Source: Lentiprolixibacter aurantiacus (GTDB taxonomy: Bacteria > Bacteroidota > Bacteroidia > Flavobacteriales > Flavobacteriaceae). From it: a stretch of 64,000 nt of DNA. The DNA lies in NCBI RefSeq assembly GCF_026241225.1, contig NZ_JAPFQP010000001.1, positions 1,240,001 to 1,304,000 on the forward strand, given 5' to 3'. Each line of letters begins with the position of its first letter. Within the stretch, counting starts at the first letter, position 1. Under the pieces are notes generated by a model, which searched no databases, was not told the origin of the DNA, and was given only the letters and a program-made list of their open reading frames with translations. A program made the translations under genes and the position numbers. Shown here piece after piece: positions 8,674 through 17,020 of this stretch.

Positions 8674-10365
8674 ATGGATGTTCAGACATGGACCCTGACC
8701 CTGGTGGTAATCACCTTCCTGCTATATATCGGAATAGCCATTTGGTCAAGGGCAGGATCTACCCGCGATTTTTATGTTGCCGGAGGTGGTGTGCATCCAC
8801 TGGCCAATGGACTGGCCACGGCGGCCGACTGGATGTCTGCGGCTTCATTCCTGGGGATGGCAGGTCTCATCTCCATTAATGGTTATGATGGCTCGGTTTA
8901 CCTGATGGGCTGGACAGGGGGATATGTGCTGCTCGCCCTGTTGCTCGCACCTTACCTGAGGAAATTTGGGAAATTTACGGTTCCTGACTTTATAGGAGAC
9001 CGCTATTATTCCAATGTAGCCCGGACCGTAGCCGTCTTTTGTGCACTTCTTGTTTCATTTACCTATGTGGCAGGGCAGATGAGGGGGGTAGGGCTGGTAT
9101 TTTCGCGCTTCCTGGAAGTCCCCATAAATACGGGTGTGATAATTGGGATGATCATTGTGCTTTTTTACGCGGTACTTGGGGGAATGAAAGGGATAACCTA
9201 TACCCAGGTTGCCCAGTACTGCGTGCTCATTTTTGCTTTTATGGTCCCCGCTATATTTATTTCGATACAGATGACAGGAAACCCCATCCCGCAATTAGGT
9301 ATGGGGAGCATGGTTTTAGGGGAAGAAGTGTCCCTGCTGGACAAGCTGGATGGCCTCTCGCGCGACCTTGGTTTTCACCTGTACACAGAAGGTTCCAAAC
9401 CCATGATAGACGTGTTCTTCATTACGGCCGCCCTCATGGTAGGAACAGCGGGCCTGCCCCATGTCATTGTGCGCTTTTTTACCGTGCCCAAAGTCCGTGA
9501 TGCCCGTAAATCTGCCGGCTACGCCCTGTTGTTCATCGCAGTGCTCTACACTACGGCCCCGGCCGTTGCGGTATTTGCCCGCACCAACCTCATTGAGACG
9601 GTTAGCAATAAGCCTTATGAAGACATGCCTGAGTGGTTTTCTAAATGGGAAACAACGGGACTTATCCGATTTGATGATAAAAATAGCGATGGCAGGGTGC
9701 AATATGTAGCAGATCCGGATATCAATGAACTAACAGTAGATCCGGATATCACTGTGCTGGCCAATCCTGAAATTGCCAGGCTTCCCAATTGGGTGATTGC
9801 CCTGGTTGCTGCCGGCGGACTTGCCGCAGCGCTTTCTACCGCAGCTGGTTTGCTACTCGTTATTTCCACTTCAATATCCCATGACCTGATAAAAAAACAG
9901 TTACGTCCTAACATCTCGGATAAAGGGGAATTGATCATTGCAAGATTATCAGCAGTAGTCGCTGTTTGTATAGCGGGATACTTTGGTATCAATCCTCCGG
10001 ATTTCGTTGCGGCAACCGTTGCATTGGCGTTTGGGTTGGCGGCAGCTTCCTTCTTCCCGGCTATTATTCTGGGGATATTTTACAAGAAAATGAATAAGGA
10101 AGGAGCCATTGCAGGAATGCTGGTTGGCATAGTGATAATGTCAATATATATGCTTAAATTTAAGTTTGATTTGTTCGGTGGGGGAACCCAGGAAGATTGG
10201 TGGTTTGGGATTTCTCCCGAGGGCTTTGGAACCGTCGCCATGTTGCTGAATTTTGCCGTATCTATCATTGTTAGCCGGTTTACTCCAAACCCTCCAGCAG
10301 GTGTTCAGAACATCGTAGAACACATCCGCATCCCTTCAGGCGCAGGGGATGCTCAGGCGCACTAA
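8674..10365 (+). CDS. sodium:solute symporter family protein, acetate permease (ActP)-like
   Basis: A 563-aa inner-membrane SSS-family transporter with about 13 hydrophobic segments. The N-terminal region (DFYVAGGGVHPLANG, then AADWMSAASFLG) is typical of the ActP/VC_2705 branch. A hydrophilic loop at ~310-365 is rich in Asp and Glu. It lies between the DUF4212 subunit and acs, with gaps of 23 and 11 bases, so the three form one operon for sodium-driven uptake and activation of acetate. The substrate is inferred from the operon. Confidence 0.92.
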   Translation: MDVQTWTLTLVVITFLLYIGIAIWSRAGSTRDFYVAGGGVHPLANGLATAADWMSAASFLGMAGLISINGYDGSVYLMGWTGGYVLLALLLAPYLRKFGKFTVPDFIGDRYYSNVARTVAVFCALLVSFTYVAGQMRGVGLVFSRFLEVPINTGVIIGMIIVLFYAVLGGMKGITYTQVAQYCVLIFAFMVPAIFISIQMTGNPIPQLGMGSMVLGEEVSLLDKLDGLSRDLGFHLYTEGSKPMIDVFFITAALMVGTAGLPHVIVRFFTVPKVRDARKSAGYALLFIAVLYTTAPAVAVFARTNLIETVSNKPYEDMPEWFSKWETTGLIRFDDKNSDGRVQYVADPDINELTVDPDITVLANPEIARLPNWVIALVAAGGLAAALSTAAGLLLVISTSISHDLIKKQLRPNISDKGELIIARLSAVVAVCIAGYFGINPPDFVAATVALAFGLAAASFFPAIILGIFYKKMNKEGAIAGMLVGIVIMSIYMLKFKFDLFGGGTQEDWWFGISPEGFGTVAMLLNFAVSIIVSRFTPNPPAGVQNIVEHIRIPSGAGDAQAH

Positions 10366-10376
10366 AATTTTTTTCT

Positions 10377-12284
10377 ATGAGTAATTATTTCATAAAGAAC
10401 CTGGAAGAATATTTCCAGGTTTACCGTAGGTCTGTACGAGATCCTGAAACATTCTGGGAAGAGATCGCAGAAGAACATTTTTTGTGGCGCAAAAAATGGG
10501 ACAAAGTACTCAGTTGGGATTTTACCAAACCTGAAATCAGATGGTTTGAGAATGCAAAACTCAACATCACCGAGAATTGCCTGGACAGGCATCTCCCCAT
10601 ACGGAAGAATAAAACAGCCATTATATTTGAACCCAATAACCCCAAGGAAGGAGCTCAGTATATTACCTATAAGGAGTTACATGAGCGAGTCTGTAAAATG
10701 GCCAATGTACTCGTGGATAAGGGTGTCCAAAAAGGCGACAGGGTGTGTATTTACCTGCCTATGATCCCTGAGCTTGCAGTTACTGTACTGGCCTGTGCAC
10801 GTATCGGTGCAATCCATTCCGTGGTTTTCGCCGGCTTTTCCTCAACTGCCCTGGCAACCCGTATTAATGATTGTGATTGTAAAATGGTGATCACTTCAGA
10901 CGGTTCTTACCGGGGTAAAAAGCAAATCGACCTAAAGGGAATCGTGGATATCGCTCTGGAAGAATGCCCGGGGGTAGAAACCGTGCTCGTTGTAAAAAGG
11001 ACTGGGACCAATATTAAAATGAAAGAAGGTAGGGATGTACTGCTTCAGCCATTATTGGACAAAGCCGATTCTTATTTTGAAGTTGTTAAGATGGATGCCG
11101 AGGATCCTTTGTTTATTCTTTATACATCAGGCTCTACAGGAAAGCCTAAAGGTATGGTTCATTCCTGTGGCGGCTATATGGTATACACGGCTTATACTTT
11201 TAAAAATATATTCCAGTACCGGGAAAATGATGTGTACTGGTGTACCGCAGATATCGGATGGATCACCGGACACTCCTACATCGTTTACGGTCCGCTGGCC
11301 AATGGTGCTACCACGGTGATGTTTGAAGGAGTACCTACCTATCCGGATTTTGGCCGGTTCTGGCATATAGTCGAGAAACATAAGGTTAACCAGTTTTATA
11401 CTGCGCCTACTGCGATCAGGGCCCTTGCCAAGGAAAACTATGAATATGTGGAAAGGTATGACCTATCTTCTCTGAAAGTACTGGGTACGGTAGGGGAGCC
11501 CATAAACGAAGATGCCTGGCACTGGTATAACAATGTTGTAGGTAATGATCAAAGCCCTATTGTGGATACCTGGTGGCAGACGGAAACAGGAGGTATTATG
11601 ATTTCACCTATCCCTTATGTAACCCCTACTATTCCTACCTATGCCACCCTGCCCTTTATTGGGGTACAACCCGCCCTGATGGATGAAGAGGGGAATGAAA
11701 TAAAAGGAAACCAGGTGCACGGTCGTTTATGTATTAAATTTCCCTGGCCAGGGATTGCCAGGACCATATGGGGCAATCATGAGAGGTACCGGGACACCTA
11801 CTTCGCTGCCTATGAAAACAAATATTTCACAGGAGATGGTGCACTACGGGATGAAGTGGGATATTATCGAATTACAGGACGTGTAGACGACGTGATAATC
11901 GTCTCCGGACATAATCTGGGCACGGCGCCAATAGAAGATGCAATCAATGAGCACCACGCAGTGGCAGAATCAGCTATTGTTGGCTTCCCACATGATATAA
12001 AAGGAAATGCACTTTATGGTTTCGTAATTCTGAAGGAGGAGCGGGAATCACGGGATAGTAATGAGCTGAGGAAGGAGATCAACCAACAGATTACAGAGCA
12101 GATAGGGCCTATTGCCAAACTTGATAAGATACAGTTTGTGCCAGGCCTGCCCAAGACCCGATCTGGTAAGATTATGCGCAGGATCCTGAGGAAGATCGCC
12201 TCTAATGACACAGACAACATGGGTGATATCAGTACACTGCTCAATCCGGAGGTTGTACAGGAAATCATGGATAACGCACTATAG
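10377..12284 (+). CDS. acs: acetyl-CoA synthetase (AMP-forming)
   Basis: Acs converts acetate, ATP and CoA to acetyl-CoA. The 635-aa length is normal. The adenylate-forming motifs are intact: the P-loop-like YTSGSTGKPKG, the acetate-pocket stretch DTWWQTETGG, and the C-terminal SGKIMRR whose lysine is the acetylation-controlled catalytic residue. It is the last gene of the symporter operon, 11 bases after the transporter. The converging Nramp-like gene ends 5 bases beyond its stop, leaving no room for a separate terminator. Confidence 0.97.
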   Translation: MSNYFIKNLEEYFQVYRRSVRDPETFWEEIAEEHFLWRKKWDKVLSWDFTKPEIRWFENAKLNITENCLDRHLPIRKNKTAIIFEPNNPKEGAQYITYKELHERVCKMANVLVDKGVQKGDRVCIYLPMIPELAVTVLACARIGAIHSVVFAGFSSTALATRINDCDCKMVITSDGSYRGKKQIDLKGIVDIALEECPGVETVLVVKRTGTNIKMKEGRDVLLQPLLDKADSYFEVVKMDAEDPLFILYTSGSTGKPKGMVHSCGGYMVYTAYTFKNIFQYRENDVYWCTADIGWITGHSYIVYGPLANGATTVMFEGVPTYPDFGRFWHIVEKHKVNQFYTAPTAIRALAKENYEYVERYDLSSLKVLGTVGEPINEDAWHWYNNVVGNDQSPIVDTWWQTETGGIMISPIPYVTPTIPTYATLPFIGVQPALMDEEGNEIKGNQVHGRLCIKFPWPGIARTIWGNHERYRDTYFAAYENKYFTGDGALRDEVGYYRITGRVDDVIIVSGHNLGTAPIEDAINEHHAVAESAIVGFPHDIKGNALYGFVILKEERESRDSNELRKEINQQITEQIGPIAKLDKIQFVPGLPKTRSGKIMRRILRKIASNDTDNMGDISTLLNPEVVQEIMDNAL

Positions 12285-12289
12285 CAGGA

Positions 12290-13543
12290 TTAGCTAAGTT
12301 CAATCCAGCAGTAGTACAGGGCGAACAGGGTAAGGAAAATTATCCCCGCAAAGGTGAGTCCCTGAAGCCATTTTTTAGGCCAGAACTCCCGGGGTAGATC
12401 ATGGCTCATCACGTTTTTGAGGTTCATGTATCCCACCACGGGTGCCAGGACAAAGGAGATGAAAGTGGCCAGGGACACCAGTATACCCATATTGGCGCTG
12501 AATACCGTTACCACTACAAAATTTACCAGGGCCAGCACAATTACACCGGCAGCATAGTGCCTCCGACGGGAAAAATCCTTGTTTTCAGGTGTCAGGTAGC
12601 CTATAATATCAAGACTTACCCGGGATATGGCGTCGTGTGCCGTCATGCAGGTACTGAACATGGTGGCAAAGGCAGAGACGGCAATAAAGATATAAGCCCA
12701 GTTGCCAATATGAGTGGTGAACAACTGCACCACCTGATCGGCAAAGGTTACGGCATTGCCGCTTAATTCTGTATTGGTGCCGTAAAGGGTCATCCAGCCG
12801 ATGATCAGGAAGAATATGGCCAGCAAAGCAGTCATCAGGTAGCCGGAATTGAATTCCTGCAGGGCTTCTTTTAAGCTGGGTTTATTTCCGCTCAGCTTGT
12901 ACTTGGCAAGGCTCCAGAGGCTGATCCAGCTCGAGGCTTCCACTGCAGTAGGCATCCAGCCAATCAGACCGATAAGGAACAGGATTCCAACATCATTGAA
13001 AATTGGTTCCCGCTCAAAGTTGGGGACCGGGCTTACCTGTCCCTTAAATATTACCAGCACTGTTGTTATCAGGAGAGCAATAAACAAAATGGATACCACC
13101 ACTTTAAGGGAATCTTCCAGGAATTTATAACGCCCGATGATGAGTATGGCACTGATAAACAAAAAAAGCCCCAGGGCAACTGTTGCCACAGACAGGTCGG
13201 GTAAGTCGAACAGATTGATAAACAGGCCGGCTGTCACAACATAAAGAGCAGCCAGGATGGTAAAGGTGGTCATGAGGGTAATAAAGGCATACAGCCACAA
13301 CCAGCCTTTTCCACGTCTCCGGTAACCTTCGATGAGGGATCGTCCGGTAACATTCGTATAGCGGATGCCAAACTCAAAGAAGGGGTATTTTAAAAGGTTG
13401 GCCAGGATAATCGGGATAACCATAACCCACCCGTACTGTGCTCCTGCTTTGGTGGAAAGCACCAGATGCGAAGTGCCTATGGCCATGCTTGCAAAGAGCA
13501 ATCCGGGCCCCAGGTTTTTCAGGAAGATTTTTAGTTTGGGCAT
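12290..13543 (-). CDS. Nramp-fold transporter lacking canonical metal-binding motifs
   Basis: A 417-aa inner-membrane protein with about 11 hydrophobic segments and overall Nramp/MntH character (GPGLLFA start, helix pattern). The two motifs that bind the metal in canonical Nramps are altered: the TM1 DPGN is GTSH (residues 23-26), and the TM6 MPH is MPT (197-199, in GWMPTAVEASSW). Divalent iron or manganese transport therefore cannot be assumed. It may belong to a divergent Nramp clade with another substrate. Its 3' end converges on acs. Confidence 0.8.
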   Translation of the reverse strand: MPKLKIFLKNLGPGLLFASMAIGTSHLVLSTKAGAQYGWVMVIPIILANLLKYPFFEFGIRYTNVTGRSLIEGYRRRGKGWLWLYAFITLMTTFTILAALYVVTAGLFINLFDLPDLSVATVALGLFLFISAILIIGRYKFLEDSLKVVVSILFIALLITTVLVIFKGQVSPVPNFEREPIFNDVGILFLIGLIGWMPTAVEASSWISLWSLAKYKLSGNKPSLKEALQEFNSGYLMTALLAIFFLIIGWMTLYGTNTELSGNAVTFADQVVQLFTTHIGNWAYIFIAVSAFATMFSTCMTAHDAISRVSLDIIGYLTPENKDFSRRRHYAAGVIVLALVNFVVVTVFSANMGILVSLATFISFVLAPVVGYMNLKNVMSHDLPREFWPKKWLQGLTFAGIIFLTLFALYYCWIELS

Positions 13544-13595
13544 TTAACGGTCAGCTTGTTTTGTCTAAAATAGGACATTTTAAACACTTGGTGTC

Positions 13596-14231
13596 TTATT
13601 GGATTTCTATACGATTGCCATAATAACGCGGCTGGGTGTTGAGGATAAGGTCTATAAATACCTTTACCCTGGCCAGATACTCCCTCAGGTGTACTTTTAA
13701 CCCAGGGTTTCCGCTGACATCCCCGGCATTGAAGCCAATGGCGTCCAGGCCCTTTTTTCGGGCCAGGTAAATGGCCCTTTTGTTGTGGAACTCCTGGGAG
13801 ATTACTGTAACACTGTCCAGTCCGAAAATGACCTTGGCCCGTACCATGGAATCCAATGTCCTGAAACCTGCATAATCCAGATAAATCCGTTCTTCAGGAA
13901 TACCTGCTTCTACCAGGTCATTCTTGATGGTTGTGGGTTCGTTGTAGTAGATGCTTCCATTGTCCCCGCTTACCAGAACATACTGTATCTTACCGGCCTT
14001 AAATAAATCAACAGTAGCCTGAATCCTGTGGGTGTAGTAGGGGTTTAGTCCGCCTTCCACAAGCCTTCTGGCAGTACCCAGCACCAGTCCCACCTTGTTA
14101 TGGGGAATATCGGCAACAGTGTCGTAGGTTTTGCTCTTTGTAGCCTGTTCAATAATAACATTGGCCAGCAGTATCACCACTAAGGGCATGGCGATCAGAA
14201 GAAGGATGGCAATGCGTATTTTTCTCCTCAT
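13596..14231 (-). CDS. SanA/YdcF-like DUF218 membrane protein
   Basis: A 211-aa protein with one N-terminal transmembrane helix (~7-27) and a periplasmic DUF218 domain. Recognisable stretches are GLVLGTA, VSGDNGS, and ISQEFHNKRA near the end of the domain. E. coli SanA (vancomycin high-temperature exclusion protein) is the best-known relative and affects envelope barrier function; the biochemical activity is unknown. The gene lies alone between the Nramp-like gene (52 bases away) and a YfcE-like phosphoesterase on the same strand. Confidence 0.85.
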   Translation of the reverse strand: MRRKIRIAILLLIAMPLVVILLANVIIEQATKSKTYDTVADIPHNKVGLVLGTARRLVEGGLNPYYTHRIQATVDLFKAGKIQYVLVSGDNGSIYYNEPTTIKNDLVEAGIPEERIYLDYAGFRTLDSMVRAKVIFGLDSVTVISQEFHNKRAIYLARKKGLDAIGFNAGDVSGNPGLKVHLREYLARVKVFIDLILNTQPRYYGNRIEIQ

Positions 14232-14325
14232 TATACAAGACTACAAAGAAATCCCCAATAAATTTTCAACAGGAATGGTTTATTCCGTCTCCTCTGTTTT
14301 GTCTTGGATATGAGCCGTGAAATCA

Positions 14326-14835
14326 TTATAGCTCATGTACGGTACTATGCCCTTCACTGGTGCCAATCACCATGAAAGTGGCTGGGACCTCTTCCAGGCT
14401 TCCCCCTTGGAAACCCATTATTGGGCCCGGGTTAAGCAGCAGGGTAGCACCTGTTTTTTCCTCCTTCAGGGTGTGGTTATGGCCATAGCAAACAATATCA
14501 TAAATACCGAGACCGGCGAGCTTTTGAGCCTTATCAGGGTAGTGGCTCATGGCTACGGTTTTTCCGTTAAATTCACCCCTGAAATACTCACCGTGCAAAT
14601 GCATATGGGGATATCTATTCAGGTTGTTAATGATTGCATTGACGTCCCCGTCATTATTGCCCAGGACCATGTGTATGGGGTTGGGGTAGCCTTGTCCTAA
14701 CAGGTGGATAATAAAAGGCGCACAAAGGTCCCCGCAGAACAGTAAGGCATCCGTATTTTGCAAGGCCGGCATGGCCAATGCCTTGTTCAGGTTCCATACA
14801 TGGTCGTGGATATCAGAAAGGATAGCAAGTTTCAT
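14326..14835 (-). CDS. YfcE/MJ0936-family metallophosphoesterase
   Basis: A 169-aa calcineurin-like phosphoesterase of the small YfcE group. Metal-binding motifs are present: D-x-H near the start (SDIHDH), GNNDGD, SHYPDKA and YGHNHT. Such enzymes hydrolyse phosphodiesters in vitro, and their cellular substrates are mostly unknown. It is divergent from the SYLF gene, with about 100 bases shared as an upstream region. Confidence 0.92.
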   Translation of the reverse strand: MKLAILSDIHDHVWNLNKALAMPALQNTDALLFCGDLCAPFIIHLLGQGYPNPIHMVLGNNDGDVNAIINNLNRYPHMHLHGEYFRGEFNGKTVAMSHYPDKAQKLAGLGIYDIVCYGHNHTLKEEKTGATLLLNPGPIMGFQGGSLEEVPATFMVIGTSEGHSTVHEL

Positions 14836-14937
14836 CAGAAGGCATTTAACATTAACAAAAATAAAACAGCAGGCGACCGAAAATTAAGGGAAATCCCCTT
14901 AATTTTATAGGTGTAAACTAAAATTATCACATTGGTT

Positions 14938-15486
14938 ATGAGGGGAATTCATCTAAGAATTGGATTGATGGCGTTCTTGTTTTTGTTTGGTTGGAGCAGC
15001 TTTGAAGTGCAGGCACAATCCCGCAAAAAAGTAGAAAATATAAGGCAGGATGCCCGCGAGGCCAAGGCGGAGTTTCTGGAGTCCGACTGGCGCATGGAAA
15101 AGCATTTCAGCAATGCGTATGGTTATGTGATCTTCCCCAATGTGGGCAAGGGTGCTATAGGTATTGGAGGTGCTGCCGGTAATGGGGTAGTCTATGAAGG
15201 GGGAAAGGAGATCGGGATGGCCAAACTTACACAATTGAGCATAGGATTCCAGTGGGGCGGTCAAGCCTACCGGGAGGTCATATTCTTCGAGAATAAGGCG
15301 GCTATGGACCGCTTTAAACAAAACAAGGTTGAATTCGCGGCCCAGGCTTCAGCGGTTGCGGTCACCGAAGGTGCTTCTGCCGATGCCAGCTACGTGGACG
15401 GGGTTATGGTCTTTACCATGCAAAAAGGCGGACTGATGTATGAAGCCTCTGTAGGCGGGCAAAAGTTCAAGTTTGATGCTTTTTAG
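14938..15486 (+). CDS. exported SYLF/YSC84-domain protein
   Basis: A 182-aa protein with a signal peptide (~1-29, ending VQAQS) followed by a SYLF (YSC84-like) domain. Stretches such as GYVIFPNVGKGAIGIGGAAG and FTMQKGGLMYEASVGGQ are characteristic of this domain, which binds lipids in the eukaryotic members. Bacterial versions are periplasmic and of unknown function. The ATG at 14938 was chosen over an in-frame TTG two codons upstream. Confidence 0.9.
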   Translation: MRGIHLRIGLMAFLFLFGWSSFEVQAQSRKKVENIRQDAREAKAEFLESDWRMEKHFSNAYGYVIFPNVGKGAIGIGGAAGNGVVYEGGKEIGMAKLTQLSIGFQWGGQAYREVIFFENKAAMDRFKQNKVEFAAQASAVAVTEGASADASYVDGVMVFTMQKGGLMYEASVGGQKFKFDAF

Positions 15487-15635
15487 AGCATTGAAACTAC
15501 TAAATAGAAAGTCCAGACCAGAATATAAGCGGGCTTTTATTGCACTTTAGCCACCTCCCCAATACCTTCTTTTAATTAAGCTTAAATCCATTTTAAAATA
15601 AAGTTGAGAATGACTGGTAATACACTATTTTTAAG

Positions 15636-16343
15636 ATGAATCTGAAACAAACCAAGACCATGCAAGCCTATAGATTATCATTTGTTTTAATATTACTGTT
15701 ACTAATTAACCAGGCTGTAATTGCTCAAGTCAGCACCTTAGACACACAAAATCAGCTTCTTAGAGAGATTTGGCTTGACGGTTCTGATTTGCCCCCGGAT
15801 TTGGAAGGAACTCCCTATGACAACGATGAATTTCAAACCGGGAAGATTTTTATTAACAATGCTCAGTCTATCCCTGCCTTATTAAGATACAATGCCTTCG
15901 AAGACTATATTGAAGTTAAGGATAAGAACGGGATCTATGCCTTACTCAAAAGAGACTATGTGCATGCCACAATCAAAGGTGAGAAATATGCCGTGTTTCT
16001 GTATTTGATTGGAAAAAAGGAAGTTAAGGAAGGATATTTTGTTCCACTTACCCAGGGACCGATTATACTGCTAAAAAAGAAATCAAAAATGTATTATTAT
16101 GGCAGTAAAGGAGATGGTATACGTCCGGACAAACCTGCCAGATTTGAAGACAAAACCTACTATTACCTGAAAGTTAATGATGATATTCCCAAAGAGGTAA
16201 AGCTTCGCAAAAAGAGCATATTAGGTGTATTGGGAAATACTGGGAAAACAAACAAAATTATCAAGGAAAAGGACCTGAATATAAGTGAAGAGTCCAACTT
16301 AGTGTTGTTAATAAAGGAATTAAATAAGACTAGTCGAGAGTGA
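15636..16343 (+). CDS. exported hypothetical protein
   Basis: A 235-aa protein that I do not recognise. It has a signal peptide (~10-31, hydrophobic core LSFVLILLLLIN, end VIAQ) and a mature part rich in lysine, tyrosine and beta-prone stretches, with a basic C-terminal third. No enzyme motif is visible. An ATG at 15660 (residue 9) is an equally possible start and would place the hydrophobic core closer to the N-terminus. It converges on the lipoprotein gene at 16427-16789, with a hairpin between them. Confidence 0.7.
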   Translation: MNLKQTKTMQAYRLSFVLILLLLINQAVIAQVSTLDTQNQLLREIWLDGSDLPPDLEGTPYDNDEFQTGKIFINNAQSIPALLRYNAFEDYIEVKDKNGIYALLKRDYVHATIKGEKYAVFLYLIGKKEVKEGYFVPLTQGPIILLKKKSKMYYYGSKGDGIRPDKPARFEDKTYYYLKVNDDIPKEVKLRKKSILGVLGNTGKTNKIIKEKDLNISEESNLVLLIKELNKTSRE

Positions 16344-16365
16344 ATTAGCTGCTCCTTTGTGTTTA

Positions 16366-16401
16366 GGAGTAGATCGGCGGTGCAAGCCCACTGTCTACTC
16401 C
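16366..16401. terminator. hairpin between convergent genes, possible bidirectional terminator
   Basis: GGAGTAGA (16366-16373) pairs with TCTACTCC (16394-16401) around a 20-nt loop that contains further short complementarity. It lies between two convergent stop codons, but no T-run follows on either strand, so terminator function is uncertain. Confidence 0.4.
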
Positions 16402-16426
16402 ACTTAACCTAGTGTTTGGCTAAGTC

Positions 16427-16789
16427 TTAATAAGTTAATAAAAATATAGGTATCGATATCAGAAATACCACAATAACGCCAATTATCCCCCATTTTAAAA
16501 ATACTCCTTTATCTTTTTCCATCATCACATCAGTTACCTCATCTGTATTGATTGGAAATTTTACATCTTCTCCTGGATTATCCTTAACCCCATAGAACTG
16601 TCCGTCCTCATATACAATGTACTTGTACTTGAAGGTGTCATCATCTACAGTAAAAATCTTAACAGCTTTTTCCTCCTGTGCCGCTTGTTGAAGGGTTACA
16701 GGAGTTTTATATGCGGAACAGCTTTGCAGGAAGATTAGTCCTGATAGGAATAAAGCAACCATCCTAAGTCCTTTCTTCAGCTTTTTCAT
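16427..16789 (-). CDS. small lipoprotein with C-terminal transmembrane helix, copy 1
   Basis: A 120-aa protein of unknown function. The N-terminus is a lipoprotein signal with the lipid cysteine in LQSCS (C24). The central domain (VTLQQAAQEEKAVKI, YKYIVYEDGQFYGVKDNPG, FPI) is beta-rich, and a hydrophobic helix (~100-118) ends the protein. A close paralog lies at 22943-23320 on the same strand. The similarity continues upstream of both start codons, including a shared TACCTTTA element, which indicates a segmental duplication. Confidence 0.8.
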   Translation of the reverse strand: MKKLKKGLRMVALFLSGLIFLQSCSAYKTPVTLQQAAQEEKAVKIFTVDDDTFKYKYIVYEDGQFYGVKDNPGEDVKFPINTDEVTDVMMEKDKGVFLKWGIIGVIVVFLISIPIFLLTY

Positions 16790-16806
16790 GACTTCTGAAT
16801 TTCGAA

Positions 16807-16814
16807 TAAAGGTA
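16807..16814 (-). promoter_or_regulatory. probable -7 promoter element for lipoprotein copy 1
   Basis: On the minus strand this reads TACCTTTA, one base from the TAnnTTTG consensus, 18 bases before the start codon. The same element sits at the same distance upstream of the paralog at 22943-23320. Confidence 0.45.
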
Positions 16815-17020
16815 TGGCTGAAGTGGGTGATAGGCTATGATGTGGGTCAGCGCAGGGATCTTGCAGGAGAATAACCCGGATGAGCTAAGTCTTCATTAAT
16901 TCAAAATATTCCATCTGACTGGGTAGATACGGGTTGGTTCTATAGAATAAAATGTTTCTGTAAAGTGGTATATTCGTTAGGATATTATAAGTCAAACCAT
17001 ACATACAGAAACAAAATATT

